A stretch of DNA of 45,747 nucleotides, taken from the NCBI GenBank assembly GCA_947474365.1, contig CANJIU010000083.1, positions 1 through 45,747 of the forward strand, written 5' to 3'. Shown in pieces: positions 32,670-41,708 of the stretch. This DNA is from Opitutia bacterium (GTDB lineage Bacteria; Verrucomicrobiota; Verrucomicrobiia; Opitutales; Opitutaceae). The notes beneath the pieces are model-generated. The model had not been told where the DNA came from. It ran no database searches and worked only from the letters and a program-made list of their open reading frames with translations. A program made the translations under genes and the position numbers. Within the stretch, counting starts at the first letter, position 1. Each line of letters starts with the position of its first letter.

Positions 32670-33821
32670 CTAGGGAAGCGACAGCAGCAGGTTCTTCATC
32701 GCTTCGATCATCGCCGCTTCGTATCTTTCGATGTTCCGGACGCGAAAGATGAACCGTTCCCGCGCCTCTTTGTTCAAAGACCAACGGGTCCTGCCGCTCT
32801 CATCGCACGTGACAGACACCCCCTCGAACGCGAAGACGGCGTCGTTGCCTGCCTTCTCCAGGGCAACGATTCTCCCATCCGGCAACACGGTTTTGCCGGC
32901 GGAATGAATGAACCCCGCGATGCACCACATCTGGCGGTACTGCGGGCCCAGCTTGTCGAGCAGCTTTTCGTCGGTCTCGACGTTCGCGTAGTGAAGCCAG
33001 TTGGAGCTTTCGTGCCTTCCGTACATGAAGGCGAAGTAGTTCTTCATCCGCTTGGAAAGATGCGGGATGATCGCGTCATGCCGGAACCAGAAATGGGTCC
33101 CGAATTCCCTCACGACGCTTGCGGGAAATTTGTTTTCCTTCCGAAAAGCGACGAACCACTCCAGATCGTCGAAGCACGGCATCCAATACACGGGACAAGG
33201 CAGGTCGAACATCGCCGCATACGATATCGGATTCAGCTTTTCGTTATAACCGATCTGGGGCGATTCCTGCCAGTGTTGCGAGCCCATCCCCGCATTCAGG
33301 TAGATTCCGGCGCACTTTCGGCGGAACAAGTCGGGTTCTTTCCGGCCGGCGAGGGCGACATCGTTGCACCAGCCGAGCACGTGGATCACGACCGGCGACG
33401 CCGACTCCCGGAGAATCCTGATGATCAGGTTGACGCCTTGGTGGTCGGATTGGTCGGCGCCGGGTTGGGTGTCGGTCAGTGACTTCATGCCTTCCGGCGA
33501 ACCGACGGCCATCGGTACGGCAAGGCCGGTGATGTAGTTCATGAGGGCGACCGACCCGACATCGGGAGAACGGAACGGCTTCTTGATGGCGGGCGGCCAG
33601 TCGCAAACGATCGCTTTCAGGTCGATGTTCCGTTGATAGGCCAGGGCAAAAACCGTGGCTAGATCCCAGTGGTCGTCGGGATCGACATGAGGGCGGAAAC
33701 AGTCCGTCACGGTGATGACGGGAGGTGGCGAGCCCATCAGGGGGACGCCGGCCACGGCCGACAGAGAGCCGGCCAATAGCAGACAACGAAGCCCGGCGGT
33801 GTTGATCAAAGATGCAGGCAT
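32670..33821 (-). CDS. Exported nucleoside-hydrolase-like protein
   Basis: The 383-residue product has a signal peptide (about 9-30) and then ITVTDCFRPHVDPDDHWDLA. This resembles the calcium-binding DxDPGxDD start of inosine-uridine nucleoside hydrolases but with His before the first Asp-Pro and no Gly. VIHVLGWCNDVALAG (about 145-160) also fits the fold. A strong GGAGG lies 5 bp before the ATG. Secreted relatives occur in glycan-utilisation loci, where the true substrate is uncertain, and the altered Asp motif means ribonucleoside hydrolysis should not be assumed. It is 76 bp downstream of the fucosidase gene. Confidence 0.75.
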   Translation of the reverse strand: MPASLINTAGLRCLLLAGSLSAVAGVPLMGSPPPVITVTDCFRPHVDPDDHWDLATVFALAYQRNIDLKAIVCDWPPAIKKPFRSPDVGSVALMNYITGLAVPMAVGSPEGMKSLTDTQPGADQSDHQGVNLIIRILRESASPVVIHVLGWCNDVALAGRKEPDLFRRKCAGIYLNAGMGSQHWQESPQIGYNEKLNPISYAAMFDLPCPVYWMPCFDDLEWFVAFRKENKFPASVVREFGTHFWFRHDAIIPHLSKRMKNYFAFMYGRHESSNWLHYANVETDEKLLDKLGPQYRQMWCIAGFIHSAGKTVLPDGRIVALEKAGNDAVFAFEGVSVTCDESGRTRWSLNKEARERFIFRVRNIERYEAAMIEAMKNLLLSLP

Positions 33822-33897
33822 GGATTCCTCCGTTGATGAATTGAGACGATAATCGGTCGATCAGAACGCATCGAAGTAGTTGGCGCACCCGGGCGAC

Positions 33898-36666
33898 TCA
33901 CGGTTCGATCTGCGCGCCGGTGATTTCAAACGCCCATGCGTGCTCGCAGGGCGGCTGCGCGCGCGCCGCAGCCGGGACGGAGATGACGAGACCCACGCCG
34001 CTCGGAACCGCTGTCGGCGCGTCGGCGCATCCCAGCATTCGGACCGCGCTGGCCCCGCGCACCGCGGGAATTGTAAAGGAAGCGGGCGGGCGCGTTTCGT
34101 TTTCCTCCGCGAGCAGAATGGCGTAAAGGGCGTCGCCCTTCTTCGTCAGGCAGACCCGCCCCTGTTTATAGGGTGGCACAGCGCGGGTCCCGTAGATCGC
34201 CTCGCCGTTCACCTTCATCCAGCGGCCGATCTGTTCCATCCGTTCGAGCGCTGGCGCGGGCAACTTGCCGTCGGCATCGGGACCGACGTTGAGGAGGAAG
34301 TTGCCGCCCTTCGCCACAATGTCGACGAGCAGGTGCACAAGCTCGCGGGTCGATTTATACTTGTCGTTGGGCTTGTACGACCACTGTTCGCCCATCGTCA
34401 TACAGGTCTCCCAGACGTAGGGCGGAGGCTGCGCCGGCACCTTCTGTTCGGGCGTGCGGTAGTTTTCGTAGCGGGTGCGAGCACCGCGATCCACCATGAT
34501 GAGCCCGGGCTGGTTTTTTCTCGCCATCGCGGCCAAGCGCGGCATGTCGATGTCCTGCTTGGGCGGCCGCACCTGCCCGCCGTCGAGCCAGAGGAGATCG
34601 ATCGGACCGTACCCGGTCATAAGCTCCTCGACGATCCGGTGCGTGAAGCCGACGAACCGCGCCCACCTTTCCGGATACTTCGCGGTATCGTAATTCACGT
34701 TGCGGTCCTTGTGCGGCCATTCCGGCGCCCAGTAATCGGGGTGGTGCCAATCCGATTTCGAGTAGTACGCGCCGATGCGGAAGCCCTGGACGCGGAAGGC
34801 TTCGAACACGGCTTTGGCGATGTCGGCCTGCGGATTCGTATGAAACGGGCAGGAGGGATGCGTCGTGCGGTAGTCGGTCTGGCGCGTGTCGAACAGGCAG
34901 AAGCCGTCGTGGTGCTTGGTCGTGAACACAGCGTACTTCATGCCGGCGTCGCGGGCGGCCGCGGCCCATTTGGCGGGGTCGAATTTCTGCGGATTGAAGG
35001 TCTGGTTCAACGCACGATAGTCACGACTGAAACGCGCGAAGTCCTTTCCGCGCGAGGTCCACGCTGCGAGATCGTCGGGCCGGCCCCAGTCATGCACCTC
35101 CACCAGCGGCCACGACTCGATGCAACCCCACTGGCTGTAGATGCCCCAATGCATGAAGAAGCCGAACTTCCAGTCCTGAAACCGCTCGAGCTTGGCCAGC
35201 ACCTGGGGATCCGTCTCGGGCTCCACCGGAGCTTCCGGGGCCGCCAGCGGTGGTCGGAAGACCTCCCAAGCCTCGATCGCCGCCTCGCCCGCCCGGGCGG
35301 GAACAAGTTCCAGCGTGTGGGGTTGGTTCGGCAGCACTTGTGCCAGCCGGACCACGAACTGTTTGCCCGCAGCTCCGCGGAAGTCCACCTCGGGCACCAC
35401 CGCCCGCCGCACCGTGAAGGTGAAGCGATCGCCCGTGCGGTTGCGTTCCGCGCGCCGCCACAGCTCGGGCTCGATGACGATTTGACCACTGGCACTGGTA
35501 AAGGGCTTGAAGGCGTTGCCCCGGCCGTCGCGGCCCGTCACGCTGCCGGACAACTCGTACTCACCCGTGTCGCTGGTCATCACGATGGTCCAGGTCTGCG
35601 GCGCGACGTTCCGGCCGAGCGTGATGCCATGCGGGGAACTGTCGCGCGGCACGGTCGGCGAGGTGCCGATTCGTTGCTTCGAGTTCTTTTCGCCCGGTTG
35701 CACATAGCTCAGCAGGAAGGCGTCGGTCTGCTCGGCCGGCTTGCCGTCGACGAGAATCTTGAAGGCGCCGCCGCCGGGCGATTTCCGGCCGATGAGATCG
35801 ATCCGGTTGCCGGTGAAAGCCACCTTCCAGACGCCTTCCGCGGGGGGCGCGGGCTTGATCCGCCGCTCGCGCGCGGCCGGCGAGTAGCTGAACTTCTCCG
35901 GGCGCCGCAGGTGGGCAAGGATGTTGGCATTGATGATGTGCGCACCGTAGTCGCTCTGATGCACGGCGTCCTTCAGCAGGGAGGAAATCGGCAGGTTATT
36001 GGCGCGCAGATACTCTCCCCAGTCGCGGCGATTCTCGACAAACTCGGCCGCGTGTTTCCGGCAAATTTCGCGCACGGCGGCCACGTCTTGCTGAGGCGAA
36101 TTTTCCGACTTGCCCCACTCCGCGACATCGCCCTCGCGCCAGTGGATACTGGGCACGATGATGTCGGCGGTGGTGTGCGTGCGGAGCTCGACGATGAGCT
36201 TCTCGAGGTCCGCGGGATCGCCGATCGTGTAGATGAGCACCAGATCGGGCTGATCCGGGATGACCAGATGCCGCGCCCAGCCGCGCAGGTATTGCCACGG
36301 GCAGGAGTTGCCGACCATCTTTCGGTATTCGATGGGCGGCGCCTTGGGGAAACGCTTCGGGATCTCCGTCGTCCAGGCTTCGCCGTTGCCGAGCATGTTG
36401 GTATAGCTCGAGCCAATGGCCCAAATCAGAAACGGTCGCGCCGGGTCGAGACCGTCTTCAAGCTTCCGCATCGTCAGCGCGAGATGCTGCCCGTCGGTGG
36501 GCGCAGATTTTGGAACATAGTCCGGCGCGCCTGCCGGTTTGCCTTTCGGTGTGCGCGGCTCGTCGGTGACAAGGTTGCGTGGGGCGGCGGCCGCGGCCGC
36601 TCCACTGTCTGCGGCGGGCAGCGCGAGCAGCGAAATGAACAACAGAGGAGTGAGTTCCTTCAGCAT
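33898..36666 (-). CDS. Fusion of SGNH-type esterase and GH29 alpha-L-fucosidase, exported
   Basis: The 922-residue product has a signal peptide (about 7-28). An SGNH hydrolase module (about 75-255) carries AIGSSYTNML (nucleophile S86 or S87) and the block V motif DAVHQSDYG (D233, H236). Beta-rich linker domains follow (about 265-480). A GH29 fucosidase domain (about 485-850) has FQDWKFGFFMHWGIYSQWG, FTTKHHDGFCLFDT, the nucleophile region LLWLDGG (D695) and NFLLNVGPDADGKLP. A small C-terminal beta domain ends it. Both catalytic modules appear intact. It would release alpha-L-fucose and perhaps remove acyl groups from the same chain. I chose the ATG at 36664-36666 for the signal peptide. Neighbours are a sulfatase and a beta-helix protein. 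Confidence 0.88.
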   Translation of the reverse strand: MLKELTPLLFISLLALPAADSGAAAAAAPRNLVTDEPRTPKGKPAGAPDYVPKSAPTDGQHLALTMRKLEDGLDPARPFLIWAIGSSYTNMLGNGEAWTTEIPKRFPKAPPIEYRKMVGNSCPWQYLRGWARHLVIPDQPDLVLIYTIGDPADLEKLIVELRTHTTADIIVPSIHWREGDVAEWGKSENSPQQDVAAVREICRKHAAEFVENRRDWGEYLRANNLPISSLLKDAVHQSDYGAHIINANILAHLRRPEKFSYSPAARERRIKPAPPAEGVWKVAFTGNRIDLIGRKSPGGGAFKILVDGKPAEQTDAFLLSYVQPGEKNSKQRIGTSPTVPRDSSPHGITLGRNVAPQTWTIVMTSDTGEYELSGSVTGRDGRGNAFKPFTSASGQIVIEPELWRRAERNRTGDRFTFTVRRAVVPEVDFRGAAGKQFVVRLAQVLPNQPHTLELVPARAGEAAIEAWEVFRPPLAAPEAPVEPETDPQVLAKLERFQDWKFGFFMHWGIYSQWGCIESWPLVEVHDWGRPDDLAAWTSRGKDFARFSRDYRALNQTFNPQKFDPAKWAAAARDAGMKYAVFTTKHHDGFCLFDTRQTDYRTTHPSCPFHTNPQADIAKAVFEAFRVQGFRIGAYYSKSDWHHPDYWAPEWPHKDRNVNYDTAKYPERWARFVGFTHRIVEELMTGYGPIDLLWLDGGQVRPPKQDIDMPRLAAMARKNQPGLIMVDRGARTRYENYRTPEQKVPAQPPPYVWETCMTMGEQWSYKPNDKYKSTRELVHLLVDIVAKGGNFLLNVGPDADGKLPAPALERMEQIGRWMKVNGEAIYGTRAVPPYKQGRVCLTKKGDALYAILLAEENETRPPASFTIPAVRGASAVRMLGCADAPTAVPSGVGLVISVPAAARAQPPCEHAWAFEITGAQIEP

Positions 36667-36728
36667 AAGTAAGGTGGGGGTGGATTCGGATTGAGATGTG
36701 CGGCGGCGGATCTGGCGCGCAACCGAGC

Positions 36729-37076
36729 TCAGGGGGGCGCCTCCGGCTGCGGCGATGCGGTTTGACCGAGGCTGACTTGCCGGCGGGAGATCACCGGGCT
36801 GAAGGGCTGGCCGGGCCAGGAAGCGCCGGCCATCAGCACGAAGCGGCCTTCGCACGCAGGCGTGGGAACTTCAATCCGGCAACTGGCAAGGCCGGTCGGC
36901 GCCTGGCGCGTCAGCCCCGGCACCGGAACCTCGTGCGCGAACACTGCTGGCACCGCGTCGGGCGCAACGCCTTCCTCCACGGCCCGAGGGCCGTCGAGTG
37001 GGATGACCACCCGCGCGGCGGGGGCGGAGAACGGCAGGAAAAGGAGGCGAACGGAGGAAAGAAGAGGCGATTTCAT
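36729..37076 (-). CDS. Small possibly exported protein, unknown
   Basis: A 115-residue frame starts MKSPLLSSVRLLFLPFSAPA, a plausible signal sequence that resembles the start of the sulfatase next door (MKSPVISPYRLRW). The remainder is beta-prone (VVIPLDGPRAVEE, GRFVLMAGASWPGQPF) with no recognised family. It fits the gap between sulfatase (77 bp) and fucosidase (62 bp) in the same direction. It may be a genuine small gene or the shortened remnant of a larger exported protein. Confidence 0.45.
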   Translation of the reverse strand: MKSPLLSSVRLLFLPFSAPAARVVIPLDGPRAVEEGVAPDAVPAVFAHEVPVPGLTRQAPTGLASCRIEVPTPACEGRFVLMAGASWPGQPFSPVISRRQVSLGQTASPQPEAPP

Positions 37077-37153
37077 GGCAACCGGGTTGAGGGCAATGCG
37101 GCGGACGTCATGGCAGGTCGGAGCACTGACGGGGCGGCGCTCGCAGCCGGGGA

Positions 37154-38734
37154 TTAGCGGGCGGTTGCTGCAGCGGGCGGAGGTGGAATGGCGGTGTCGT
37201 CGCTGGACTTCCAGAGATCCACCGGCATGTCGTTGGCGGCGGTCGCGCCCGGCGTGCTGCGGCCGAGCGCCACCAACTGGGCAAGCGTGACCGAAAGCCG
37301 CGCGACGACCGCCGGGTTTTTCGCGGCGAGGTTCGTCCTTTCGCCGGAGTCGTTGCCGAGGTGATAGAGTTGCACGGGCGGGAGCCCTTCTTTCAGAGCT
37401 TGGACCTCGGTGGGCGAAGTCCAGCCGCCGGAGCCTCGAGCGAGGAGGAGCTTCCACGGGCCGTCACGGAGCGCGAAGTGGCCGGAAATGGAATGGTGCA
37501 CGATGGGCGTGCGCGCAGGTTGCGCCGTGCCACTGAGCGTCGGCAGAAAGCTGACACTATCCTCGCCCGCACCGGCGGGCAGGGGTGCCCCTGTCAAGTC
37601 GGCGCACGTGGCCATCAAATCGGTGAGGCAAACAAGCCGGTCGCTGTGGGAGCCGGCACCGACCCGAGCGGGCCAGCGAACGATGAAAGGCACGTGGTGG
37701 CCACCTTCAAAGAGGTCCGACTTGTAGCCACGATAGGGGCCGCTTGGGAAATGACCCTTCGCCTCAAGTTCCTTGGCCTTGGCGGGAGTGGCGGAACAGC
37801 CGTTGTCGCTTGTGAAAACAACGAGGGTGTTGCTCGCGATCCCAGCCCGTTCGAGTGCGGAGAGCAGATCACCCACGATGGCATCTGTCTGTACGACGAA
37901 GTCGCCGTACTCGCCATGGCCACTGCGCCCCTTCCAGGCGGCGGCGGGCACGATGGGCGTATGTGGTGAGGTTAGGGCGAGGTAGAGGAAAAACGGTTTA
38001 TCGGCGGGACGCATGATTGGGCCCCGGCGCTCGATGTAGGCGACAGAACGGCGTGTCATCTCGTCGAGCACGTCCACGGCCCGGAAGTCGGTGGCCGCGA
38101 GACCATGGCGGAACCAAGACGTCTGACGCACGCTGGCCGGGGCAACAACGCGGTCGTTTTCGATCCACACGTACGGCGCCATATCGAGGGAGGCGCTGAT
38201 GCCGAAGAAGTAGTCAAAGCCCAGGTCCACGGGTCCGTGGGCGACGCGTCGGGAGTAGTCCAACTTGATGTCATCGATATCGATGACGTCGCTCGGTCCG
38301 CCTGCCCAGCCTAAGCCGAGGTGCCACTTGCCGATGGCCGCGGTGTGGTAGCCGCGGCTGCGCAGGAGGCCGGCAACGGTCGTCCGATTGGGGGCGATGA
38401 GCGGCGCGCTGAGGCCCCAAAGCACGCCCGCCTGAAGATGAGTGCGCCAGGCATAACGGCCGGTGAGAATGCCGTAGCGAGTGGGCGTGCATACAGCAGA
38501 GCCGCTGTGGGCTTCGGCAAAAACCATGCCCTCGGCGGCGAGACGGTCCAGATGCGGGGTTCGAATCTTGTTACGGGAAGGGAAGAGGGCGCTGATTTCG
38601 CCGACGCCCATGTCGTCGGCGAGAATGTAGAGAATATTTGGCGGCGTGGGGGCGGCGGCCTGAGCCAGGCCAACCAGCGTGGCGAGCAAGGGCAGCCAGC
38701 GGAGACGGTATGGGGAGATGACGGGGGATTTCAT
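37154..38734 (-). CDS. Exported sulfatase (type I, S1 family)
   Basis: The 526-residue product has a signal peptide (about 10-28). Its sulfatase core has NILYILADDMG (metal ligands D40, D41), the formylglycine motif CTPTR (C82-R86) within SAVCTPTRYGILTGR, IGKWHLG and FTSDNGCS. The C-x-P-x-R form needs a formylglycine-generating or anaerobic maturase encoded elsewhere. It hydrolyses sulfate esters, probably on a glycan given the fucosidase, beta-helix protein and receptor around it. It lies 84 bp downstream of the beta-helix gene on the same strand. Confidence 0.95.
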   Translation of the reverse strand: MKSPVISPYRLRWLPLLATLVGLAQAAAPTPPNILYILADDMGVGEISALFPSRNKIRTPHLDRLAAEGMVFAEAHSGSAVCTPTRYGILTGRYAWRTHLQAGVLWGLSAPLIAPNRTTVAGLLRSRGYHTAAIGKWHLGLGWAGGPSDVIDIDDIKLDYSRRVAHGPVDLGFDYFFGISASLDMAPYVWIENDRVVAPASVRQTSWFRHGLAATDFRAVDVLDEMTRRSVAYIERRGPIMRPADKPFFLYLALTSPHTPIVPAAAWKGRSGHGEYGDFVVQTDAIVGDLLSALERAGIASNTLVVFTSDNGCSATPAKAKELEAKGHFPSGPYRGYKSDLFEGGHHVPFIVRWPARVGAGSHSDRLVCLTDLMATCADLTGAPLPAGAGEDSVSFLPTLSGTAQPARTPIVHHSISGHFALRDGPWKLLLARGSGGWTSPTEVQALKEGLPPVQLYHLGNDSGERTNLAAKNPAVVARLSVTLAQLVALGRSTPGATAANDMPVDLWKSSDDTAIPPPPAAATAR

Positions 38735-38818
38735 GACTTTCCTAAAGCAACAGCAACGATATCGGCGGGTTGGAGCGGAAACCGTTTTATGGCGGGCGTT
38801 GCGCAGGACAGGACCGTC

Positions 38819-41431
38819 TCAGTCGAGTTGGAGCAGGTTCAGGATGCGGCCGGGTTTCAGTGTCTCCACTGGCTTGGCCTCGCCGCGGGGTTGCACGCGG
38901 TTGTGGCGCAGCAGGGTCCAGTTCGCCGGAGCGCTGAGGAGAAGGCCGCGGCCCACATCGGTGAATTCGTTGTTCTCCACGACGGTGAGCATGAGCCCGC
39001 TCTCGGAACGCGGCGCGTACGCATCGTCCTTGATGTCGTAACGCAGCCAACCCACCAAGCCAGCGACGTCCGCCCCGCGCCCGCGGTTGGCGCGAAAGAC
39101 GTTGCCGGCCGAGGTCCATTCGTCGAGGAGGGGCAGATCCGTCGGGACCCCGCGATCATGTTCGTTGAAGAACATGGGCCGATAACTGGTGCCGCCGGCG
39201 GTGCCGGTGACGTTTTCAAAGATATTTTCCCGTACGGTATTCCAGGCACAGGGCTGGCCGCGCCGCGTCGCAAAGCCGACGCCGGAGCCGATGTTCCGCA
39301 TCGTGTTGCCAGCAGTTACAGTATCGAAGGTGTGGAAGAAATAATACACGCCGACGGTCTTGTGCGTGGTTTCGATGACCGAGGGGTCCGGGGCCGGGTC
39401 AATGAGATTGCCGCAAATCGCAATCTGGCGGTTCGCGCGATCCACGACCGCCCGTGAGGTCGCGTCCGGGAGCACCCGCCAGGGCTGGGTAAGGCGCAGC
39501 GAACCATCGGGGTTTAGTCCGGCGATCACCCGCCACTGCCCTGCGCCGCGGCCGCGTGAGATGAAGACTACCCACTGCTCGCGCGCGCCAAATTCCGTCA
39601 ACGTAATCTGCTTGCTGGGGTCGCGGCGGTTCGCATCGACCTGCTCCTCATACCGCTGCTGCAGCAATTTCAGAGTCCGCCCAATATCGACCGTCAATGT
39701 GTCCGCCGTAGCCGCCCGGACGGCGATGGGATCGGTGTTTCCATCCCCGGAAAGCGAGCCGAAGGCGTGGAAGAGATATTGTTCGCTGACGTTACCCTCC
39801 ATTCCAGCTACGCTGGAATGAGAGCCTACCGACTCGTTCCGGTTGCCATGGACGTAGACGTTTCGAATGTTGTGTGGTTTGAACAGGACGGTTCGGCCGA
39901 GCACCCGGCCATGGGTGCGGTCCACGCTGCGAAACGTAGAAGTCTCGAGCAGCATTTGGGAACTGCCGTCGTTCACGATGGCGTTGGCCTCCACGCCGCG
40001 CCCCATCATGTACATGCCATGAAACGAGCAGTCGGCGATGCGCACGTGGTGGGAAGCCACGAGTTTGATCGCCGTTGCGAGGAAGATGAACTCACACTCG
40101 GTAATCGCGTGCATGGCAGCTTCGCCGCCACGGCTTTCGATCAGAGCGGCATCCCACAGGGCTGGTGATTGATTGACCAGGCGAACGCGATGAACGCTCT
40201 GGTGTTTACCGCCGAGTAGCACCGCGCGCCGGCCTTTCAGGGAGCGCATGATAATCGTGAGGTTTTCCAGGCGCGAGCCATCGCCGCGCAACTCCACAAA
40301 CGAGGTCTCACCGTTCCGCGAGCGATGATCGAAAACAACGGTTCCGCCGGCCAGGGACTGCTGGAGGCTGGAACTGCTGTGGCCCAGGCCAAAGTTGCCA
40401 GCCGCTCGCTGGCCCATGCCCGCGCCCCGAAGCACTACCGGCACGCCAGCCGGAACCATAAGTCGCTCATTCAGTTCAAAGGCACCCGCCGGCAATTCGA
40501 TCACGGCACCGCCCTCGCGCACAGCGCGCGCAATCGCAGTCTGCAACTGCTTCGCAACGGCATCGCCGGGGCCAGGCGTCACACGGATCACCAGCGGTGG
40601 ATCGCGCGGCGGAGTTGCCGCCGGCACCGCAAGCGTGTGACTCCACCCCAGGTTGTTGCCAGTGCCGTTATGGATGGCAAGATGGTGCACGCCAGGATCG
40701 AGGCGAGCAGGCACCCGTACCTGCAGTTCGTACGACCCAGCCTTCACCACCTCCAGGCGCTGCGCTTCGCCGCCCGCCGGCGATTGCAGAACGACGACTG
40801 GCCTGCTTCCAGGCATGGCAAGGTTCTTGCCGAAAACGCGCAACGGTTCAGTCATGCCAGGGGTGACCGCAGCGGGCCAAGTCCACCACGCCGCGGGCGC
40901 ATTGACGCGAATTGGAGCACCCGCGTGGCCCCCTTTGATCGGCCAGACGAACAAGACTCCGGTGGGCACGGGTTTCCCCCCTGCGTTTTGAGGCACCACC
41001 GCTTGCAGGCGCTGCGAGTCGGAACGAAGGGGATTAATATCGAACTGGAGGCCGTCCGTCCACACTCGGAGCGTGGCGGCATCCAGTCTGTCGCCCGCTA
41101 CGGAAAGCGTTTCACCCGGCATGGTAATCTCGGTGATGGCGGCGATCGCGGGCGCATCCGGCAAAGCCGTTCCCTCGATTCGCGGTTGGCTGGCGTCAAT
41201 AGGAAAGCTGGCGACACCGAATCCCGGAGGAATATCACCCGACGTCGGCAACTGCACGGCCCCATCCGCCGCGAGGACCAGGTTCATCCCGAGCAGCAAG
41301 GCCGCCAAGCCGGCGACCAGCGCGCGGCAGAACCCGCCGAGTACCATCCGGCGGGAGATCGCGGCAAGCGAACCGACAGGAGAGGTGAATGAACTCGTGG
41401 TGCCGGGAGGGCGATTGAAGCGGGCTTTCAT
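38819..41431 (-). CDS. Exported right-handed beta-helix (pectate-lyase-like) protein
   Basis: The 870-residue product has an N-terminal hydrophobic segment (about 30-56, VLGGFCRALVAGLAALLLGM) after SRR. Next come TIG/Ig-like beta domains (about 75-270), and then a parallel beta-helix region starting with AVIELPAGAFELNERLMVPAG and VVLRGAGMGQ, with the regular short strands of pectate-lyase superfamily members up to the C-terminus. Such proteins are lyases, hydrolases or epimerases of acidic or sulfated polysaccharides. Catalytic residues cannot be assigned by eye. The start is uncertain: I use the ATG at 41429-41431, with 41345-41347 as a shorter choice. The frame upstream holds the decayed GH29 piece and is not part of this gene. 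Confidence 0.78.
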   Translation of the reverse strand: MKARFNRPPGTTSSFTSPVGSLAAISRRMVLGGFCRALVAGLAALLLGMNLVLAADGAVQLPTSGDIPPGFGVASFPIDASQPRIEGTALPDAPAIAAITEITMPGETLSVAGDRLDAATLRVWTDGLQFDINPLRSDSQRLQAVVPQNAGGKPVPTGVLFVWPIKGGHAGAPIRVNAPAAWWTWPAAVTPGMTEPLRVFGKNLAMPGSRPVVVLQSPAGGEAQRLEVVKAGSYELQVRVPARLDPGVHHLAIHNGTGNNLGWSHTLAVPAATPPRDPPLVIRVTPGPGDAVAKQLQTAIARAVREGGAVIELPAGAFELNERLMVPAGVPVVLRGAGMGQRAAGNFGLGHSSSSLQQSLAGGTVVFDHRSRNGETSFVELRGDGSRLENLTIIMRSLKGRRAVLLGGKHQSVHRVRLVNQSPALWDAALIESRGGEAAMHAITECEFIFLATAIKLVASHHVRIADCSFHGMYMMGRGVEANAIVNDGSSQMLLETSTFRSVDRTHGRVLGRTVLFKPHNIRNVYVHGNRNESVGSHSSVAGMEGNVSEQYLFHAFGSLSGDGNTDPIAVRAATADTLTVDIGRTLKLLQQRYEEQVDANRRDPSKQITLTEFGAREQWVVFISRGRGAGQWRVIAGLNPDGSLRLTQPWRVLPDATSRAVVDRANRQIAICGNLIDPAPDPSVIETTHKTVGVYYFFHTFDTVTAGNTMRNIGSGVGFATRRGQPCAWNTVRENIFENVTGTAGGTSYRPMFFNEHDRGVPTDLPLLDEWTSAGNVFRANRGRGADVAGLVGWLRYDIKDDAYAPRSESGLMLTVVENNEFTDVGRGLLLSAPANWTLLRHNRVQPRGEAKPVETLKPGRILNLLQLD

Positions 41432-41440
41432 CGCGAGCGC

Positions 41441-41683
41441 GCGGCGGGTGCTAGCTGTATGTTCCCAAGGTATCAAGAGGCCCAACTTCAGATCCTGCCA
41501 GTCCTCAAGTCTTCGGTGCACGGCGGAATCGGCGGAAGCGACGTCGTTCGACATACGGGGCGCAGTCCGCGCCGACGCGAACAGCCCCAGGCCGCAACCC
41601 TCCGCGCCCATGGCCCGGCGCAGCAGGCGCAGCCTCGGAACTCGGGGAGGAACCGGCGGAGCAAAGGAGAGCGCGGTATTCAT
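41441..41683 (-). pseudogene. Remnant of a second GH29 alpha-L-fucosidase N-terminus
   Basis: In frame with, but upstream of, the beta-helix gene, an open stretch codes for RRLEDWQDLKLGLLIPWEH (nucleotides about 41459-41515). This aligns with the start of the GH29 domain of the fusion protein in this window (KLERFQDWKFGFFMHWG) at about 7 of 17 identical positions plus conservative changes. The His-Trp-Gly of the active-site entrance is degraded to Pro-Trp-Glu, and the sequence then runs out. The preceding 55 residues have a weak signal-peptide look. It appears to be the stub of a deleted fucosidase gene. Confidence 0.55.
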
Positions 41684-41708
41684 GTCGTTGGGGAAGATCT
41701 CCGTAGGT

